Positions 15,567 to 25,418 are shown, counted from the first letter of the stretch. The stretch is DNA of 64,000 nucleotides from Candidatus Nitrosotenuis chungbukensis (GCF_000685395.1 NZ_AVSQ01000020.1:63396-127395); one strand, 5' to 3'. Translations and numbers: made by a program. Notes: generated by a model not told the origin, from the sequence alone.

Positions 15567-16433
15567 ATGGTTGGAACAAAAATTGACGGAGTCCTAGTGG
15601 CGTCATCAGTCAAAGAAGTGGTAAGAAACGCAGTCTCTGAGCTAAAATCGCAGGGAGTCAAGCCATGCCTTGCCACAGTACTAGTCGGGGACAATCAGGC
15701 ATCTGCCACATATGTGAAGAACAAGCACAAGGCATGCGCTGATGTTGGCATTCTGACCAAAGACCACAAGCTGCCAGCAACCACATCGCAAGAGGAAATG
15801 AATGAGCTGCTCAGCACCCTAAATTCAGACGAGTCCGTCCACGGAATACTGGTTCAGCTTCCGCTCCCAAAGCAATTAGGAGAGTTCGAGACCACTTCAA
15901 GAATTTCACCAATCAAGGATGTTGATGGCCTAACACCGTACAATGTTGGTCTGCTGTCTTTGGGAAAAGCAATTCTAAAGGCATGTACGCCATCAGGAAT
16001 AATCGAATTATTTGATTACTACAAAATAGACCTGGAAGGAAAAAACGTGGCCGTGATAAATAGGAGCAACCTGCTTGGAAAGCCACTGTACCACCTGCTG
16101 CTGCAGCGAAACGCAACTGTCACCACTTGTCACTCCAAAACAAAGAATCTTCAGAAAATTTGCCATGATTCGGACATTATAATAACGGGGGTTGGAGACA
16201 GAACGAGGTTTACATTGACTCCAGAAATGATACGCGACGGCGCCATAGTGATAGACGTTGCGACAACGCGTCATGACGAAAAACTAGTCGGGGATTGCGA
16301 TTTTGACAAAATAATACAAAAGGCGTCATTTGCATCACCGGTACCTGGAGGCGTCGGGCCGATGACAATTGCAATGCTTTTAAAAAACACGGTTACCGCG
16401 GCTTCGCTAAGTGAGAGCATTGTCAGAAGATAA
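15567..16433 (+). CDS. folD: methylene-THF dehydrogenase/methenyl-THF cyclohydrolase
   Basis: A 288-residue bifunctional enzyme that interconverts 5,10-methylene-, 5,10-methenyl- and 10-formyl-tetrahydrofolate. The active site has Y-V-K-N-K (Tyr 49, Lys 53), QLPLPKQL and DVDGL; the cofactor domain has VINRSNLLGKPLYHLL, and the C-terminus has the invariant PVPGGVGPMT. Length is normal. A TATA-like TTAAAATAAA lies 25 nt before the ATG, so the mRNA is probably leaderless. It overlaps the downstream cyclo-ligase gene by 23 bp, so the two are one operon. Confidence 0.97.
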   Translation: MVGTKIDGVLVASSVKEVVRNAVSELKSQGVKPCLATVLVGDNQASATYVKNKHKACADVGILTKDHKLPATTSQEEMNELLSTLNSDESVHGILVQLPLPKQLGEFETTSRISPIKDVDGLTPYNVGLLSLGKAILKACTPSGIIELFDYYKIDLEGKNVAVINRSNLLGKPLYHLLLQRNATVTTCHSKTKNLQKICHDSDIIITGVGDRTRFTLTPEMIRDGAIVIDVATTRHDEKLVGDCDFDKIIQKASFASPVPGGVGPMTIAMLLKNTVTAASLSESIVRR

Positions 16434-16983
16434 GCCAAGGCTGCGCAGCCATTTGCTTGAAAAGCGCGACGGGTTATCGCATGACTTTATGACAATAGCA
16501 AGCAAGCAAATCCAAAGAAACCTCAAAAAAATAGAGGCGTTTAGGAACGCAGAAAAAGTCGCCTGCTACTATTCCATTGGGAGCGAGGTCAAGACGCTTG
16601 ACATAATACAGCAGATGATAAGCGAGGGAAGAACTGTCGCGCTCCCAAGAGTCGTAGACGACGATCTGGTTTTTTGCGCCGTCAAGAACTTTGAGGAACT
16701 TCAAAAAGGAGAGTTCGGGATAATGGAGCCAAGGAAAAACTGCCCCATAGTTGATGACTTTGACATCATTCTGGTTCCGGCAGTTGCAATGATGAGAACG
16801 GGTCAGAGACTGGGCTACGGCATGGGATACTATGACAGGTTTTTGTCAAAGCACAAGATAGTCACAATAGCGTTAGAGTATTCAAAACTGGTTGTCAGGA
16901 ACATACCAAAATCAGACGGCGACGTCGCAATACAATGGGTTGTCACCGAAGACGAAGTGATAAGAACATCACAGGTAAAGTAG
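16411..16983 (+). CDS. 5-formyltetrahydrofolate cyclo-ligase family protein
   Basis: A 190-residue protein, GTG start inside the folD end. Family features: N-terminal KPRLRSHLLEKRDGLS, YYSIGSEVKTLDII, and the phosphate-binding signature RLGYGMGYYDRFL near residue 133. The known reaction is ATP-driven conversion of 5-formyl-THF to 5,10-methenyl-THF, which FolD can then use. The translational overlap with folD supports a joint role in salvage of 5-formyl-THF. Some archaeal members act instead in thiamine or pterin metabolism, so the exact substrate is not certain. It overlaps purD (convergent) by 15 bp. Confidence 0.88.
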   Translation: MRALSEDKPRLRSHLLEKRDGLSHDFMTIASKQIQRNLKKIEAFRNAEKVACYYSIGSEVKTLDIIQQMISEGRTVALPRVVDDDLVFCAVKNFEELQKGEFGIMEPRKNCPIVDDFDIILVPAVAMMRTGQRLGYGMGYYDRFLSKHKIVTIALEYSKLVVRNIPKSDGDVAIQWVVTEDEVIRTSQVK

Positions 16984-18237
16984 GCCTTTTTTTCCAATAT
17001 CCATTCTGCAATACTTGTTTTTCCAAGATATTTTGCCTGCGGCAGAATACGCGTTTTCGATTGCGCTTTGTAGCGAATCCCCAAGCGCAGTTACGCCCAA
17101 AACACGGCCGCCGCTTGTGAGAACTTTGTTGTTTTCAAGTTTTGTCCCTGCATGAAACACGACGGCGTACTTTTCATCGACAGAGTCCAATCCAGCAATC
17201 TCGTCATTTTTCTGATATGATTCAGGGTAACCCTTTGATGCCAAGACTATGCAGACGGCACTTTGCTTTTTCCAGGAGATTGCAGGCAGTTTTGCAAGTG
17301 TTCCATCAGAGCTTGCCTTGAGGTATTCAAGCAGATCAGAGTCCATGCGAACCAGTATTGGTTGGCATTCAGGATCCCCCATCCTTGCATTGTATTCCAG
17401 CACGTACGGACTGCCATCTTTTAGCATTATTCCCGCATAAAGAAATCCCTTGAAAGTTATTCCCTCAGACTTTAGGGACTCGATTGTTTTGTCGATGATG
17501 TCTTTTTGTATTTTTTCAGCTAGTTTATCATCGATTACGCCGGTTGGAGAATACGCCCCCATTCCGCCGGTGTTTGGACCCTTGTCATCATCAAATATTC
17601 TTTTGTGGTCCTGACTTGTCGCCATCGGAATCGCGATGTTTCCGTCAGAGAGTGCAATGTATGACGCTTCAACGCCGTCTATTTTTTCCTCCACGATTAT
17701 TCTTTTTCCCGCGTTCCCAAACGACTGCTTTACCAAAATCAAATCTATTGCGTCAAAGGCTTCTTGCTTGCCGTTGCATACGATGACTCCCTTTCCTGCG
17801 GCAAGCCCATCTGCCTTTATTACCACATCATAGTCTTTTGATTTGACGTATTCTTTTGCGGACGCAGGATCATCGAAGACATCAAAGGCGGCAGTCGGAA
17901 TGTTGTTCCGTTTCATGAATGTTTTTGCCCAAATTTTGCTTGACTCAATCTGTGCTGCATTTTTTGTCGGGCCAAAAATTGGGAGATTTCTTTCGTTAAA
18001 CTTGTCTACAATCCCCATGGCAAGCGGAACTTCGGGGCCAACTACGGTAAAGCAGTTGTTTTTTGCAGCAAAGTCTGCCAGTTTGTCAAGTTCGTCTACT
18101 TGGATCGGGACGTTGTTTTTGGTTCCGCCGTTACCAGGCGCAAAAAATATCTGGCCCACTTTTGTCGATTTGGACAATTTCCACCCAATCGCGTGTTCAC
18201 GTCCGCCAGAGCCAACAACTAAAACGTCAACCAACAC
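16969..18237 (-). CDS. purD: phosphoribosylamine-glycine ligase
   Basis: A 422-residue ATP-grasp enzyme making GAR from phosphoribosylamine, glycine and ATP: the step before PurN. Features: N-terminal VLVVGSGGREHAIGWKLS, VVGPEVPLAMGIVD, the ATP-grasp loop VIKADGLAAGKGVIV, GGMGAYSP, and LEYNARMGDPECQ for Mg binding. Length is typical. GTG start. It is convergent with the folD operon and divergent from ileS. Confidence 0.97.
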   Translation of the reverse strand: MLVDVLVVGSGGREHAIGWKLSKSTKVGQIFFAPGNGGTKNNVPIQVDELDKLADFAAKNNCFTVVGPEVPLAMGIVDKFNERNLPIFGPTKNAAQIESSKIWAKTFMKRNNIPTAAFDVFDDPASAKEYVKSKDYDVVIKADGLAAGKGVIVCNGKQEAFDAIDLILVKQSFGNAGKRIIVEEKIDGVEASYIALSDGNIAIPMATSQDHKRIFDDDKGPNTGGMGAYSPTGVIDDKLAEKIQKDIIDKTIESLKSEGITFKGFLYAGIMLKDGSPYVLEYNARMGDPECQPILVRMDSDLLEYLKASSDGTLAKLPAISWKKQSAVCIVLASKGYPESYQKNDEIAGLDSVDEKYAVVFHAGTKLENNKVLTSGGRVLGVTALGDSLQSAIENAYSAAGKISWKNKYCRMDIGKKGLLYL

Positions 18238-18311
18238 GTGGACTTTTGGAGCCTCGTATATATTCCAAATTTAGATTAGCAATCACCTAAGAACAAGCGG
18301 CATCTAATCTA

Positions 18312-18322
18312 GCTTTATAAAA
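18312..18322 (+). promoter_or_regulatory. TATA box of ileS
   Basis: CTTTATAAAAT lies about 24 nt before the GTG at 18340, which supports a leaderless mRNA and decides that start codon over the TTG two codons later. Confidence 0.6.
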
Positions 18323-18339
18323 TCAGATCAGATACCAGA

Positions 18340-21300
18340 GTGATATTGCACTTAGCAAAAGAATTTGATTCAAAAAATATCGAGGAGGAGATCAGGTCTC
18401 ACTACGCCAAGATTGGCCTTCAGAAAATTATTTCAGAGTCAGACGAGAAAAAGTCAAAAATAATTTTCATCGAGGGCCCGCCCACAATGAACGGCATCCC
18501 GCATGCAGGACACCTGCGGGGACGGGTAATGAAGGACTTTTGGTACAGATACATGACCCTAAAGGGGCACAAGGTCATCTTCAATGCAGGCTGGGACACG
18601 CAGGGGCTTCCAGTGGAATTGCAGGCAGAAAAGGAGCTTGGAATTACCGGCGGAAAGACGGAGATTCTAAAATCATTTGGAATTGAAAGGCTAGTTGAGG
18701 AGTGCAAGCGCCTAGTTCACAAGTATAATGAAAAATGGATCAGAGTTGACCAGCTGCTCGGCATGTCATTTAATCAGGAAAAAGCATACTGGACTTACAA
18801 GGACGGATTCATCGAGCGAGAGTGGCAATTTCTAAAAAAAGCACACGAGACTGGAATTCTAACCGAGGGATACAGGGTTGTCGCATACTGCCCAAGCTGC
18901 CAGACATCGCTTAGCCATGCGGAGGTAAACCAAGGATACGACATGGTGCAAGACCCATCATTATACTACAAGGTCAAGATGGAATCAGAGGATGCATTCC
19001 TAATTGTATGGACTACAATGCCGTTTACATTAGTAACAGACGCAATGGTCGGCCTGAATCCGGAAGAAAACTACCATTATGTCAAAGTGGAAAACGAAAC
19101 TTGGGTTGTCGGCGAAAAGAGGCTAGACGAGTTCATGAAGGAGGTAAAAATTGAAAATTACGAGATAACAAAAACGCTCAAGGGCTCCACATTTGAGGGG
19201 AAGAAATACACGCATCCACTACTAGGCATGATCCCAAAGCTAAAGGATTTGGCAAATGACCCCACAATTCATGTTGCAGTTGCAGAGTCGTTTGTAGATG
19301 CAAACACGGGAAGCGGGCTTGTGCACCTATCTCCTGCAAACGGAGAGGAGGACTACGAGATTGCCAGAAAGAGAAACGCTCCAATTTTCAATCCAATCAA
19401 CGACGAAGTAAAGTTTACAGAGGATGCGGGAAAGTATGCAGGCCTTTTTGTTCGCGATGCGGACAGGATAATCGTAGACGACGTTCGGGATGCGGGAGCG
19501 CTTGTCAGAATTGGCAAAATCAAGCACAAGTATCCGCTTTGCTGGAGGTCGCACCACCCAATTGTCTGGATTGCAAGAAGAGAATTCTTCTACATGCTAG
19601 ACAGACTTGGGGACAAGGCAATACAGGCAGCAGAAAACGTAGAGTATTTTTTTGAGCAGCCAAAGAACCGATTTTTAGGCATAATAAAGGAAAAACACCC
19701 GTGGTGCATTTCCCGTGAAAGGTTTTGGGGCTGCCCACTGCCAATATGGAACTGCAAAAAATGTGGCCACATCGAGAGACTTTTTTCAAGAAAAGAGATA
19801 GTCGATTCTGCAGTAGAGCTGCCAGACGGGCCAAACTTTGAGCTTCACAGGCCATGGATTGACAAGGTAGTGATCAGGTGCAAAAAATGCAGCGCAAACA
19901 TGGAAAGAGAAAAATTTGTTTTGGACACTTGGCACAACAGCGGCTCTGCACCATACTCGTCCCTGACAGACGAAGAATACGCATCAGGAATACCGGCGCC
20001 ATTTCTTACAGAAGGCATAGACCAGACTCGCGGATGGGCATACACTCTTTTGATCGAAAATGTCATTTTGAACAACAAGCCGATTGCGCCGTTCAAGTCG
20101 TTCCTGTTTCAGGGCCATGTTCTTGACAAAAACGGCAACAAGATGAGCAAGAGCCTTGGAAACGTCATGGACGCAGAAGAGATGCTTACAAAGTATCCGG
20201 TGGATTTGATCAGATTTTATTTCATGTGGAAGTCAAGCCCGATTGAACCGCTCAACTTTAGCACGGACGAGATGATGTCAAGACCATACCAGATCCTAAA
20301 CACGCTGTATCACATTCACCTGTATTTCAAACAAAACAGCGAGTACGACAAGTTCGACAGTGATGCCACCCCCATCCAGTCGGTTCAAAACAAGGGACTG
20401 CTCCAGCCCCCAGACATTTGGCTACTATCCAAATTGCAAAAACTCATCGTGCAGGTTGGGGAGAACAACGACAAGTGCAAGTTCCACGAGTCAGCAAAGG
20501 CAATAGAAGACTTTGTCATAAATTCCCTAAGCCAGATTTACATACCAATCACAAAAGCTGAGCTCTGGGAGGAAGACGGCGCAAACGAAAGAAGGTTTGC
20601 AATTTATGCAGTGTTGCACGAAATACTCAAGACACTTGACATCCTCATACACCCGCTTTGCCCCTATACCAGTGAATACCTGTATCTTGCGACATTTGGC
20701 AAAAACAGCATCCTGCTTGACAAGTGGCCTCAGCACCAGCAGGGACTGATCAACGAGCCAATCGAGGAATCATTTGATCTGATGAAAGAGTCAGTGTCAG
20801 TTTCTGCAGCGGCCAGGATGAAGGCCAAACTAAAGCGAAGATGGCCGCTAAACGAGGCCATAATTTGCGTCAAAAAGTCAGAAAAGCCCAAAATTGAAAC
20901 ACTCTCGGATCTCCTCCTATCACAGCTAAACGTTGAAAAATTCAAAGTTGTCGAGATTGAAAGCAAAGAAGGCCTCGAATTACTCGATGAGATGCAAAAA
21001 GCAGGCATCCCAGCAAGGCCAGCCATAGAAATGGACAGAAAAAAGATAGGCCCAAAGGCAAAACAGCACATGGCACTGCTACTTTCCAAGTTTTCAGAAA
21101 CAAGGCAGGAAGACATTGCGTCTGAATTGCTAGCAAATGGGGCCTACACGTTTGATGTCGGGCCTGCCAAGATAACACTAGACAGAGAAGACTTTGTAGT
21201 TGATTTTGATGCGCAGGACGGTTTTGCGTTTTCAAAAAGGGACGGCCTTGTTGTCTTTATTTCGACCATACGAAACAGGGAGATGATGTCAAGGGGGTTG

Positions 21301-21540
21301 GTAAAGGACTTGGCAAGAAGATTGCAAACGCTGCGAAAGGAAAGAGGATACAACCCGACAGACATTTTGCAGACAGCGTCAATACTTGATCTAGACGAAG
21401 AGTCGCTTGAAATGGCAAAAGAAAAATCATCAGATCTCGCATTTTTAGTCAGAGTAAAACAGATCGACTTTGCAGGAGTCGGCAAGAACTACAAAGACGA
21501 CGACATCGATGGTCAAAAAATTCGAATCTCAGTAGAGTAA
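18340..21540 (+). CDS. ileS: isoleucyl-tRNA synthetase
   Basis: A 1066-residue class I synthetase charging tRNA-Ile. The HIGH-type motif is HAGH (about residues 55-58, NGIPHAGHLRGR), and KMSKS is exact at about 602-606 (NGNKMSKSLGN). WTTMPFTLVTDAM marks the editing domain. Several Cys pairs (CPSCQ, CKKCGH, CKKCSANME) suggest bound zinc. The length and C-terminal extension fit the archaeal/eukaryotic-like IleS. It is likely monocistronic and leaderless. Confidence 0.98.
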   Translation: MILHLAKEFDSKNIEEEIRSHYAKIGLQKIISESDEKKSKIIFIEGPPTMNGIPHAGHLRGRVMKDFWYRYMTLKGHKVIFNAGWDTQGLPVELQAEKELGITGGKTEILKSFGIERLVEECKRLVHKYNEKWIRVDQLLGMSFNQEKAYWTYKDGFIEREWQFLKKAHETGILTEGYRVVAYCPSCQTSLSHAEVNQGYDMVQDPSLYYKVKMESEDAFLIVWTTMPFTLVTDAMVGLNPEENYHYVKVENETWVVGEKRLDEFMKEVKIENYEITKTLKGSTFEGKKYTHPLLGMIPKLKDLANDPTIHVAVAESFVDANTGSGLVHLSPANGEEDYEIARKRNAPIFNPINDEVKFTEDAGKYAGLFVRDADRIIVDDVRDAGALVRIGKIKHKYPLCWRSHHPIVWIARREFFYMLDRLGDKAIQAAENVEYFFEQPKNRFLGIIKEKHPWCISRERFWGCPLPIWNCKKCGHIERLFSRKEIVDSAVELPDGPNFELHRPWIDKVVIRCKKCSANMEREKFVLDTWHNSGSAPYSSLTDEEYASGIPAPFLTEGIDQTRGWAYTLLIENVILNNKPIAPFKSFLFQGHVLDKNGNKMSKSLGNVMDAEEMLTKYPVDLIRFYFMWKSSPIEPLNFSTDEMMSRPYQILNTLYHIHLYFKQNSEYDKFDSDATPIQSVQNKGLLQPPDIWLLSKLQKLIVQVGENNDKCKFHESAKAIEDFVINSLSQIYIPITKAELWEEDGANERRFAIYAVLHEILKTLDILIHPLCPYTSEYLYLATFGKNSILLDKWPQHQQGLINEPIEESFDLMKESVSVSAAARMKAKLKRRWPLNEAIICVKKSEKPKIETLSDLLLSQLNVEKFKVVEIESKEGLELLDEMQKAGIPARPAIEMDRKKIGPKAKQHMALLLSKFSETRQEDIASELLANGAYTFDVGPAKITLDREDFVVDFDAQDGFAFSKRDGLVVFISTIRNREMMSRGLVKDLARRLQTLRKERGYNPTDILQTASILDLDEESLEMAKEKSSDLAFLVRVKQIDFAGVGKNYKDDDIDGQKIRISVE

Positions 21541-21596
21541 GAAGCTCACTTTTAGCAAATCAGGGGGATTAAATATCAAAAACGCCATTATATGAT

Positions 21597-21926
21597 ATGG
21601 TAAAGCAGATCAGCCTAGATGCGTGGCAGACGCAGCACCTAGAGGATCTGTTAAAAAAAGCATCTGCAATAGTTACAAAGACTGGAAATCCCATCATTTT
21701 GTACAGGCAGATGCTTGAGGAAGAAGAGGACGCATATGAGGAAATTGTTTGCTCGCTTACAGAAAAGTACGTAGTTGAGCAGCTAGTCATATCAGGCGGC
21801 GTCCTTCCGCCCACATTTAGACAGCAGTTCATATTTACCATAGACGAATTCCCGCAGAGGCTTTTGCGAAAAAGCAAGGATCTATTCTTGCAGACAATTG
21901 AGCTTCTTGAGGGCCAGATAAATTAA
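21597..21926 (+). CDS. conserved hypothetical protein
   Basis: 109 residues, all-helical and acidic (EEEEDAYEEIVCSLTEKYVVEQL), without a membrane segment. A TATA-like ATTAAATAT is about 25 nt upstream of the ATG. It lies between ileS and sucC, in the same direction, 37 bp before sucC. No recognisable motif; a domain fold cannot be assigned. Confidence 0.7.
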   Translation: MVKQISLDAWQTQHLEDLLKKASAIVTKTGNPIILYRQMLEEEEDAYEEIVCSLTEKYVVEQLVISGGVLPPTFRQQFIFTIDEFPQRLLRKSKDLFLQTIELLEGQIN

Positions 21927-21962
21927 CATACAGATTATAAAGACCGTAAAAAAATTTTCTGC

Positions 21963-23075
21963 ATGCGTCTTTTGGAGTATCAGGCAAAGGAGCTTTTTGC
22001 GCAGTACGGCATCAAAACCCCAAAGGGAATATCCTCAAAAAACATAGAGCAGGCAAGAAACGATGCAAAGCAGTTAGGCTACCCATTTGTAATCAAGGTC
22101 CAAGTTCCAGTCGGAGGAAGGGGAAAAGCAGGCGGCATACAAAAGTGCCACAATGACGACGAGTTTGAGATCAAATATCCTCAGCTCCTAGACATGTCAA
22201 TCAAGGGCGAAAAAACAAGGGCCATTTTACTTGAGAAGATGGCAGAATATGAAAAAGAGTTGTACTTGTCATTATTTTTGAATCGCAGCAAGAGATGCTA
22301 CACAGTTATTGCGTCGTCTGAGGGAGGAGTCGAAATCGAATCTGTAAAAAACCAAGTCATACGCGAGGTAGGACTAGGCGATGTAGACGCCCAAACTGCA
22401 GAAGAGATTGCAAAACAAATAGGGCTGCAGGGAAAAACGATTCCGGATTTTGTAGACATGCTGCAAAGACTTGCAAAAATCACAGTTGAAAAGGAAGCAG
22501 AGCTTGCAGAGATTAATCCAGTTGCGCTTCTAAAGGACGGATCACTTCTTGCACTTGACGGCAAAGTGGTTACAGATGACAATGCAAACTTTAGACATCC
22601 AGAGATGGACAAATACCAAGAGAAGACAGAGCTTGAGGAGAGAGCGGAAAAAAGCGGATTTACACTAGTAGAGCTTGACGGAAACATAGCAGTGGTAGGC
22701 AACGGCGCAGGTCTTGTCATGTCAACACTTGACATGCTTGCAGACAACGGCGGCAAGCCAGCATGCTTTCTTGACGTAGGAGGGGGTGCCACCACTGAAT
22801 CAGTGTATGAGGCCCTCACACTAGTTTCAAAAATGAAAAAAGTAAAAGCAATTTTGGTCAACCTGTATGGAGGAATAGTAAAGACGACAACTGTCGCTGC
22901 GGCATTTATCAAAGCGTATGACGATAAGCTAATTGACTTGCCAGTTTACGCAAGACTGATGGGCTCCGAATCTGAGAAATCAAAAGAGATGCTCAAAAAC
23001 ACAAGGACGAAGATGTTTGACTCTGTCGAGGACGCGATAAACGGAGTGGTGATGGAGGTAAACAAGCGTGGCTGA
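21963..23075 (+). CDS. sucC: succinate-CoA ligase, beta subunit
   Basis: A 370-residue subunit of the ligase that interconverts succinyl-CoA and succinate with nucleotide. N-terminal MRLLEYQAKELFAQYGI and the ATP-grasp segment VIKVQVPVGGRGKAGGI are typical; ELAEINPVAL binds the metal, and the CoA-ligase domain has FLDVGGGATTESVYEAL and VNLYGGIVKTTTVA. Where this phylum fixes carbon by the hydroxypropionate/hydroxybutyrate cycle, succinyl-CoA is a branch point. ATTATAAAG lies 25 nt before the ATG. It overlaps sucD by 8 bp. Confidence 0.96.
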   Translation: MRLLEYQAKELFAQYGIKTPKGISSKNIEQARNDAKQLGYPFVIKVQVPVGGRGKAGGIQKCHNDDEFEIKYPQLLDMSIKGEKTRAILLEKMAEYEKELYLSLFLNRSKRCYTVIASSEGGVEIESVKNQVIREVGLGDVDAQTAEEIAKQIGLQGKTIPDFVDMLQRLAKITVEKEAELAEINPVALLKDGSLLALDGKVVTDDNANFRHPEMDKYQEKTELEERAEKSGFTLVELDGNIAVVGNGAGLVMSTLDMLADNGGKPACFLDVGGGATTESVYEALTLVSKMKKVKAILVNLYGGIVKTTTVAAAFIKAYDDKLIDLPVYARLMGSESEKSKEMLKNTRTKMFDSVEDAINGVVMEVNKRG

Positions 23076-23991
23076 CATTTACGAACTTCTAAGAGGCCAA
23101 AAGGACTCTTCTGGGAATTATCAAAAAGTTCCAGTAATAGTCCAAGGAATAACTGGCACCTTTGGCTCACTGCACGCAAAACAGATGCTAGACTACGGCA
23201 CGAACATTGCCGCCGGTGTGACACCTGGAAAGGGAGGGCAAAAGTTCGAAGGCAAGGTTCCAATATACAACACGGTAAAGGACGCAGTCGATGCGACAAA
23301 TTCCAAAGTTTCAATCGTTTTCGTTCCAGCAAAGTTCTTTTTGGGCGCGGCAACTGAGGCACTGGAGGCAGGAATAAAGCTTCTCGTTGCAATACCAGAA
23401 CACGTTCCAATCAGGGACACGATGCAGGTAATCGAGCTGGCAAAGAAAAAAGACGCAATAATAATTGGCCCAAACACACCGGGAGTAATGATACCGGGAC
23501 TTGTAAAAATCGGGATAATGCCTGCAAGCCCATTCAAGCCAGGAAACATCGTAGTCCTATCAAAAAGCGGCACTCTGCTCTATGAGATTTCAAACACCCT
23601 GACAAAGGCAGGATTTGGACAGAGCATCACAATTGGAATAGGCGGAGACCCAGTGAACGGCACAAGGCTAATTGACGCATTTGACATGGTAAAAGATGAT
23701 CCTACCATAGAAGGAATGGTAATAGTCGGCGAAATAGGAGGAGATGCCGAAGAAATCGTTGCACAGCACATCATGGACATTAAATTCAAAAAACCAATCG
23801 TGGCATACATCGCAGGAAGGCGCGCCCCAAAAGAAAAGAGAATGGGGCACGCAGGCGCAATAGTCATGGGCAACTACGGCTCTGCAGAATCAAAGATTTC
23901 CATGTTTAACATGGCAAACATCCCAGTTGCCAAAAGACCAAACGAGGTAGCCATATTGCTGGCAGGCAAATTGGAAAAAACCAAAGACTAA
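23068..23991 (+). CDS. sucD: succinate-CoA ligase, alpha subunit
   Basis: A 307-residue subunit, GTG start inside sucC. It holds the CoA-binding Rossmann domain (VIVQGITGTFGSLHAKQM), the VTPGKGG loop, GPNTPGV, and the phosphorylated His at about 261 in KRMGHAGAI, which carries the phosphate between nucleotide and succinyl-phosphate. The order sucC-sucD and overlap give a heteromeric enzyme from one mRNA. The L40e gene follows after 28 bp with its own ribosome-binding site. Confidence 0.97.
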   Translation: MADIYELLRGQKDSSGNYQKVPVIVQGITGTFGSLHAKQMLDYGTNIAAGVTPGKGGQKFEGKVPIYNTVKDAVDATNSKVSIVFVPAKFFLGAATEALEAGIKLLVAIPEHVPIRDTMQVIELAKKKDAIIIGPNTPGVMIPGLVKIGIMPASPFKPGNIVVLSKSGTLLYEISNTLTKAGFGQSITIGIGGDPVNGTRLIDAFDMVKDDPTIEGMVIVGEIGGDAEEIVAQHIMDIKFKKPIVAYIAGRRAPKEKRMGHAGAIVMGNYGSAESKISMFNMANIPVAKRPNEVAILLAGKLEKTKD

Positions 23992-24019
23992 AAAGGACAA
24001 AAAAGGAGATTTAAGAAAG

Positions 24020-24187
24020 ATGCCAATCACAGACCCAGAAAAGAAAAGAATTGCTCAAGCAGCACGTCTCCACATGAAGGTTTGTCTTAACTGTGGCGTC
24101 AGAAACTCCATGGCTGCATCAAGATGTCGCAAGTGCCACGGAAGCTATCTTAGACTAAAGAACAGAACGCTAGGCGCCAAAAAGTAA
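24020..24187 (+). CDS. rpl40e: ribosomal protein L40e
   Basis: A 55-residue zinc-ribbon protein of the large subunit. Four cysteines (C-L-N-C-G and C-R-K-C-H) bind zinc, in a strongly basic chain ending in LGAKK. GGAG at about 24005-24008, 12 nt before the ATG, is a clear Shine-Dalgarno site. That fits a non-leaderless position inside the sucCD transcript. Confidence 0.95.
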   Translation: MPITDPEKKRIAQAARLHMKVCLNCGVRNSMAASRCRKCHGSYLRLKNRTLGAKK

Positions 24188-24227
24188 AAGCTAGTGCTTT
24201 TCACATTTTACTTTACAGAATCTCAAA

Positions 24228-25181
24228 TCATGCAGGGTGCTTTCTTGCCCTAACAAACGACAAGGCAAGTACGAATCCAAGTATTCCAAGCACCACACCC
24301 AGGGACACAGGAGTTGGGATTTCAATTATCTCAGACACCATCATTTTGACTCCAATAAACATCAGAATCGCGATAAGTCCGGGCTTTAGATAGTAGAATT
24401 TTTCCATCACGCCGGCAAGCAGGAAGTACAGACTACGGAGACCCAAAATTGCAAATATGTTAGATGTGATAACTATGAACGGATCAGTGGTTATCGCCAA
24501 GACAGCTGGGATGGAGTCAAGTGCAAACAGCAGGTCCGTAAATTCTATTATTACCAGTGCGACAATCAGCGTGGTGGCATACAGTATGCCGTTTTTTCTG
24601 ACAAAAAACTTTGTGTCATTTAGCTCAAAGTCGACAGGCATGAACTTTTTGAGCACGCGGATTGCAATGTTTTTCTCAATTTCGATTTTCTTTTCCTTTC
24701 TTTGAAGCAGCATCCTTATTGCAGTCAAAATCAGAAATCCTCCAAAAAGATAGATCATCCAGTGGAATTTCTCAAGGAGTGTCACGCCGACTAGGATTAG
24801 CGGAACCCTCATTGCAATGGCGCCAAGTATTCCCATTGACAGAACCTTGTGCTGGAACTTGTGAGGAATGTTAAGTGATGAAAATATCAATAAAAATACA
24901 AACATGTTATCCACACTCAGTGACTTTTCAAGGGCGTACCCGGTAACGAACTCGGTTAGTTTCTCAGGACCCATGTCAAAATAGATTATGCCGGCAAAGA
25001 TTCCAGCTAGCGAAATCCAGACTATTGTCCACATCAGAGCAGTCTTGATCGGCGGTGCCTGATCTTTGTGCTGTGGTTCTTGTTTTTTTCTTCGTAGCTT
25101 TGAAAACACCCCAAGATCAACTGCGAGCGAAACGCCGACAAACAGTGAGAATATTACCCACAACAAGTAAACGTCGTTCAT
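24228..25181 (-). CDS. TerC-family membrane protein
   Basis: A 317-residue protein with eight or nine membrane helices and the TerC signature: EKSLSVDNMFVFLLIF, and FTDLLFALDSIPAVLAITTD, with the acidic residues thought to bind metal. Relatives (Alx, MeeF/MeeY) export Mn2+ or help metal loading of exported proteins. It is the longer TerC form with an extra charged loop (KKIEIEKNIAIRVLKKFM). A TATA-like TATATTAT lies near 25210. Next along are a YHS protein and Cys-rich mini-proteins, which suggests metal homeostasis. The exact ion is unknown. Confidence 0.92.
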   Translation of the reverse strand: MNDVYLLWVIFSLFVGVSLAVDLGVFSKLRRKKQEPQHKDQAPPIKTALMWTIVWISLAGIFAGIIYFDMGPEKLTEFVTGYALEKSLSVDNMFVFLLIFSSLNIPHKFQHKVLSMGILGAIAMRVPLILVGVTLLEKFHWMIYLFGGFLILTAIRMLLQRKEKKIEIEKNIAIRVLKKFMPVDFELNDTKFFVRKNGILYATTLIVALVIIEFTDLLFALDSIPAVLAITTDPFIVITSNIFAILGLRSLYFLLAGVMEKFYYLKPGLIAILMFIGVKMMVSEIIEIPTPVSLGVVLGILGFVLALSFVRARKHPA

Positions 25182-25286
25182 GCTTTAATTCAGAAACATG
25201 AATTAGGCATAATATACATTGCAGTGAACCCGTGCGTATTTTTGGCAATATATGAATAATGAGTTCGCGGATGTGTGAAATCAAAT

Positions 25287-25418
25287 TCAAACGGGATTAA
25301 TCGCAGACTCTTTTCTGTTCATCAGATAAACCCCAAATATCACAATCCCAGCAGCCAGGATTTGATACCAGCTGATTTGTTCGTGTAGGAAAATAGAAAA
25401 CTCAGGTAGTAAATTGTG
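25287..25418 (-). pseudogene. C-terminal remnant of a second DMT permease
   Basis: The reverse strand encodes L-L-P-E-F-S-I-F-L-H-E-Q-I-S-W-Y-Q-I-L, then AAGIVIFGVYLMNRK, the last helix pair of an EamA transporter. No upstream half exists: the frame runs into a YHS-domain gene read in another frame. It is best read as a leftover after deletion. The 105 bases between this and terC hold no gene. Confidence 0.65.

Noticed and set aside
22298-22912. 204-codon frame opposite sucC
   Set aside because: Ser/Thr/Pro-rich mirror frame of a well-supported gene.
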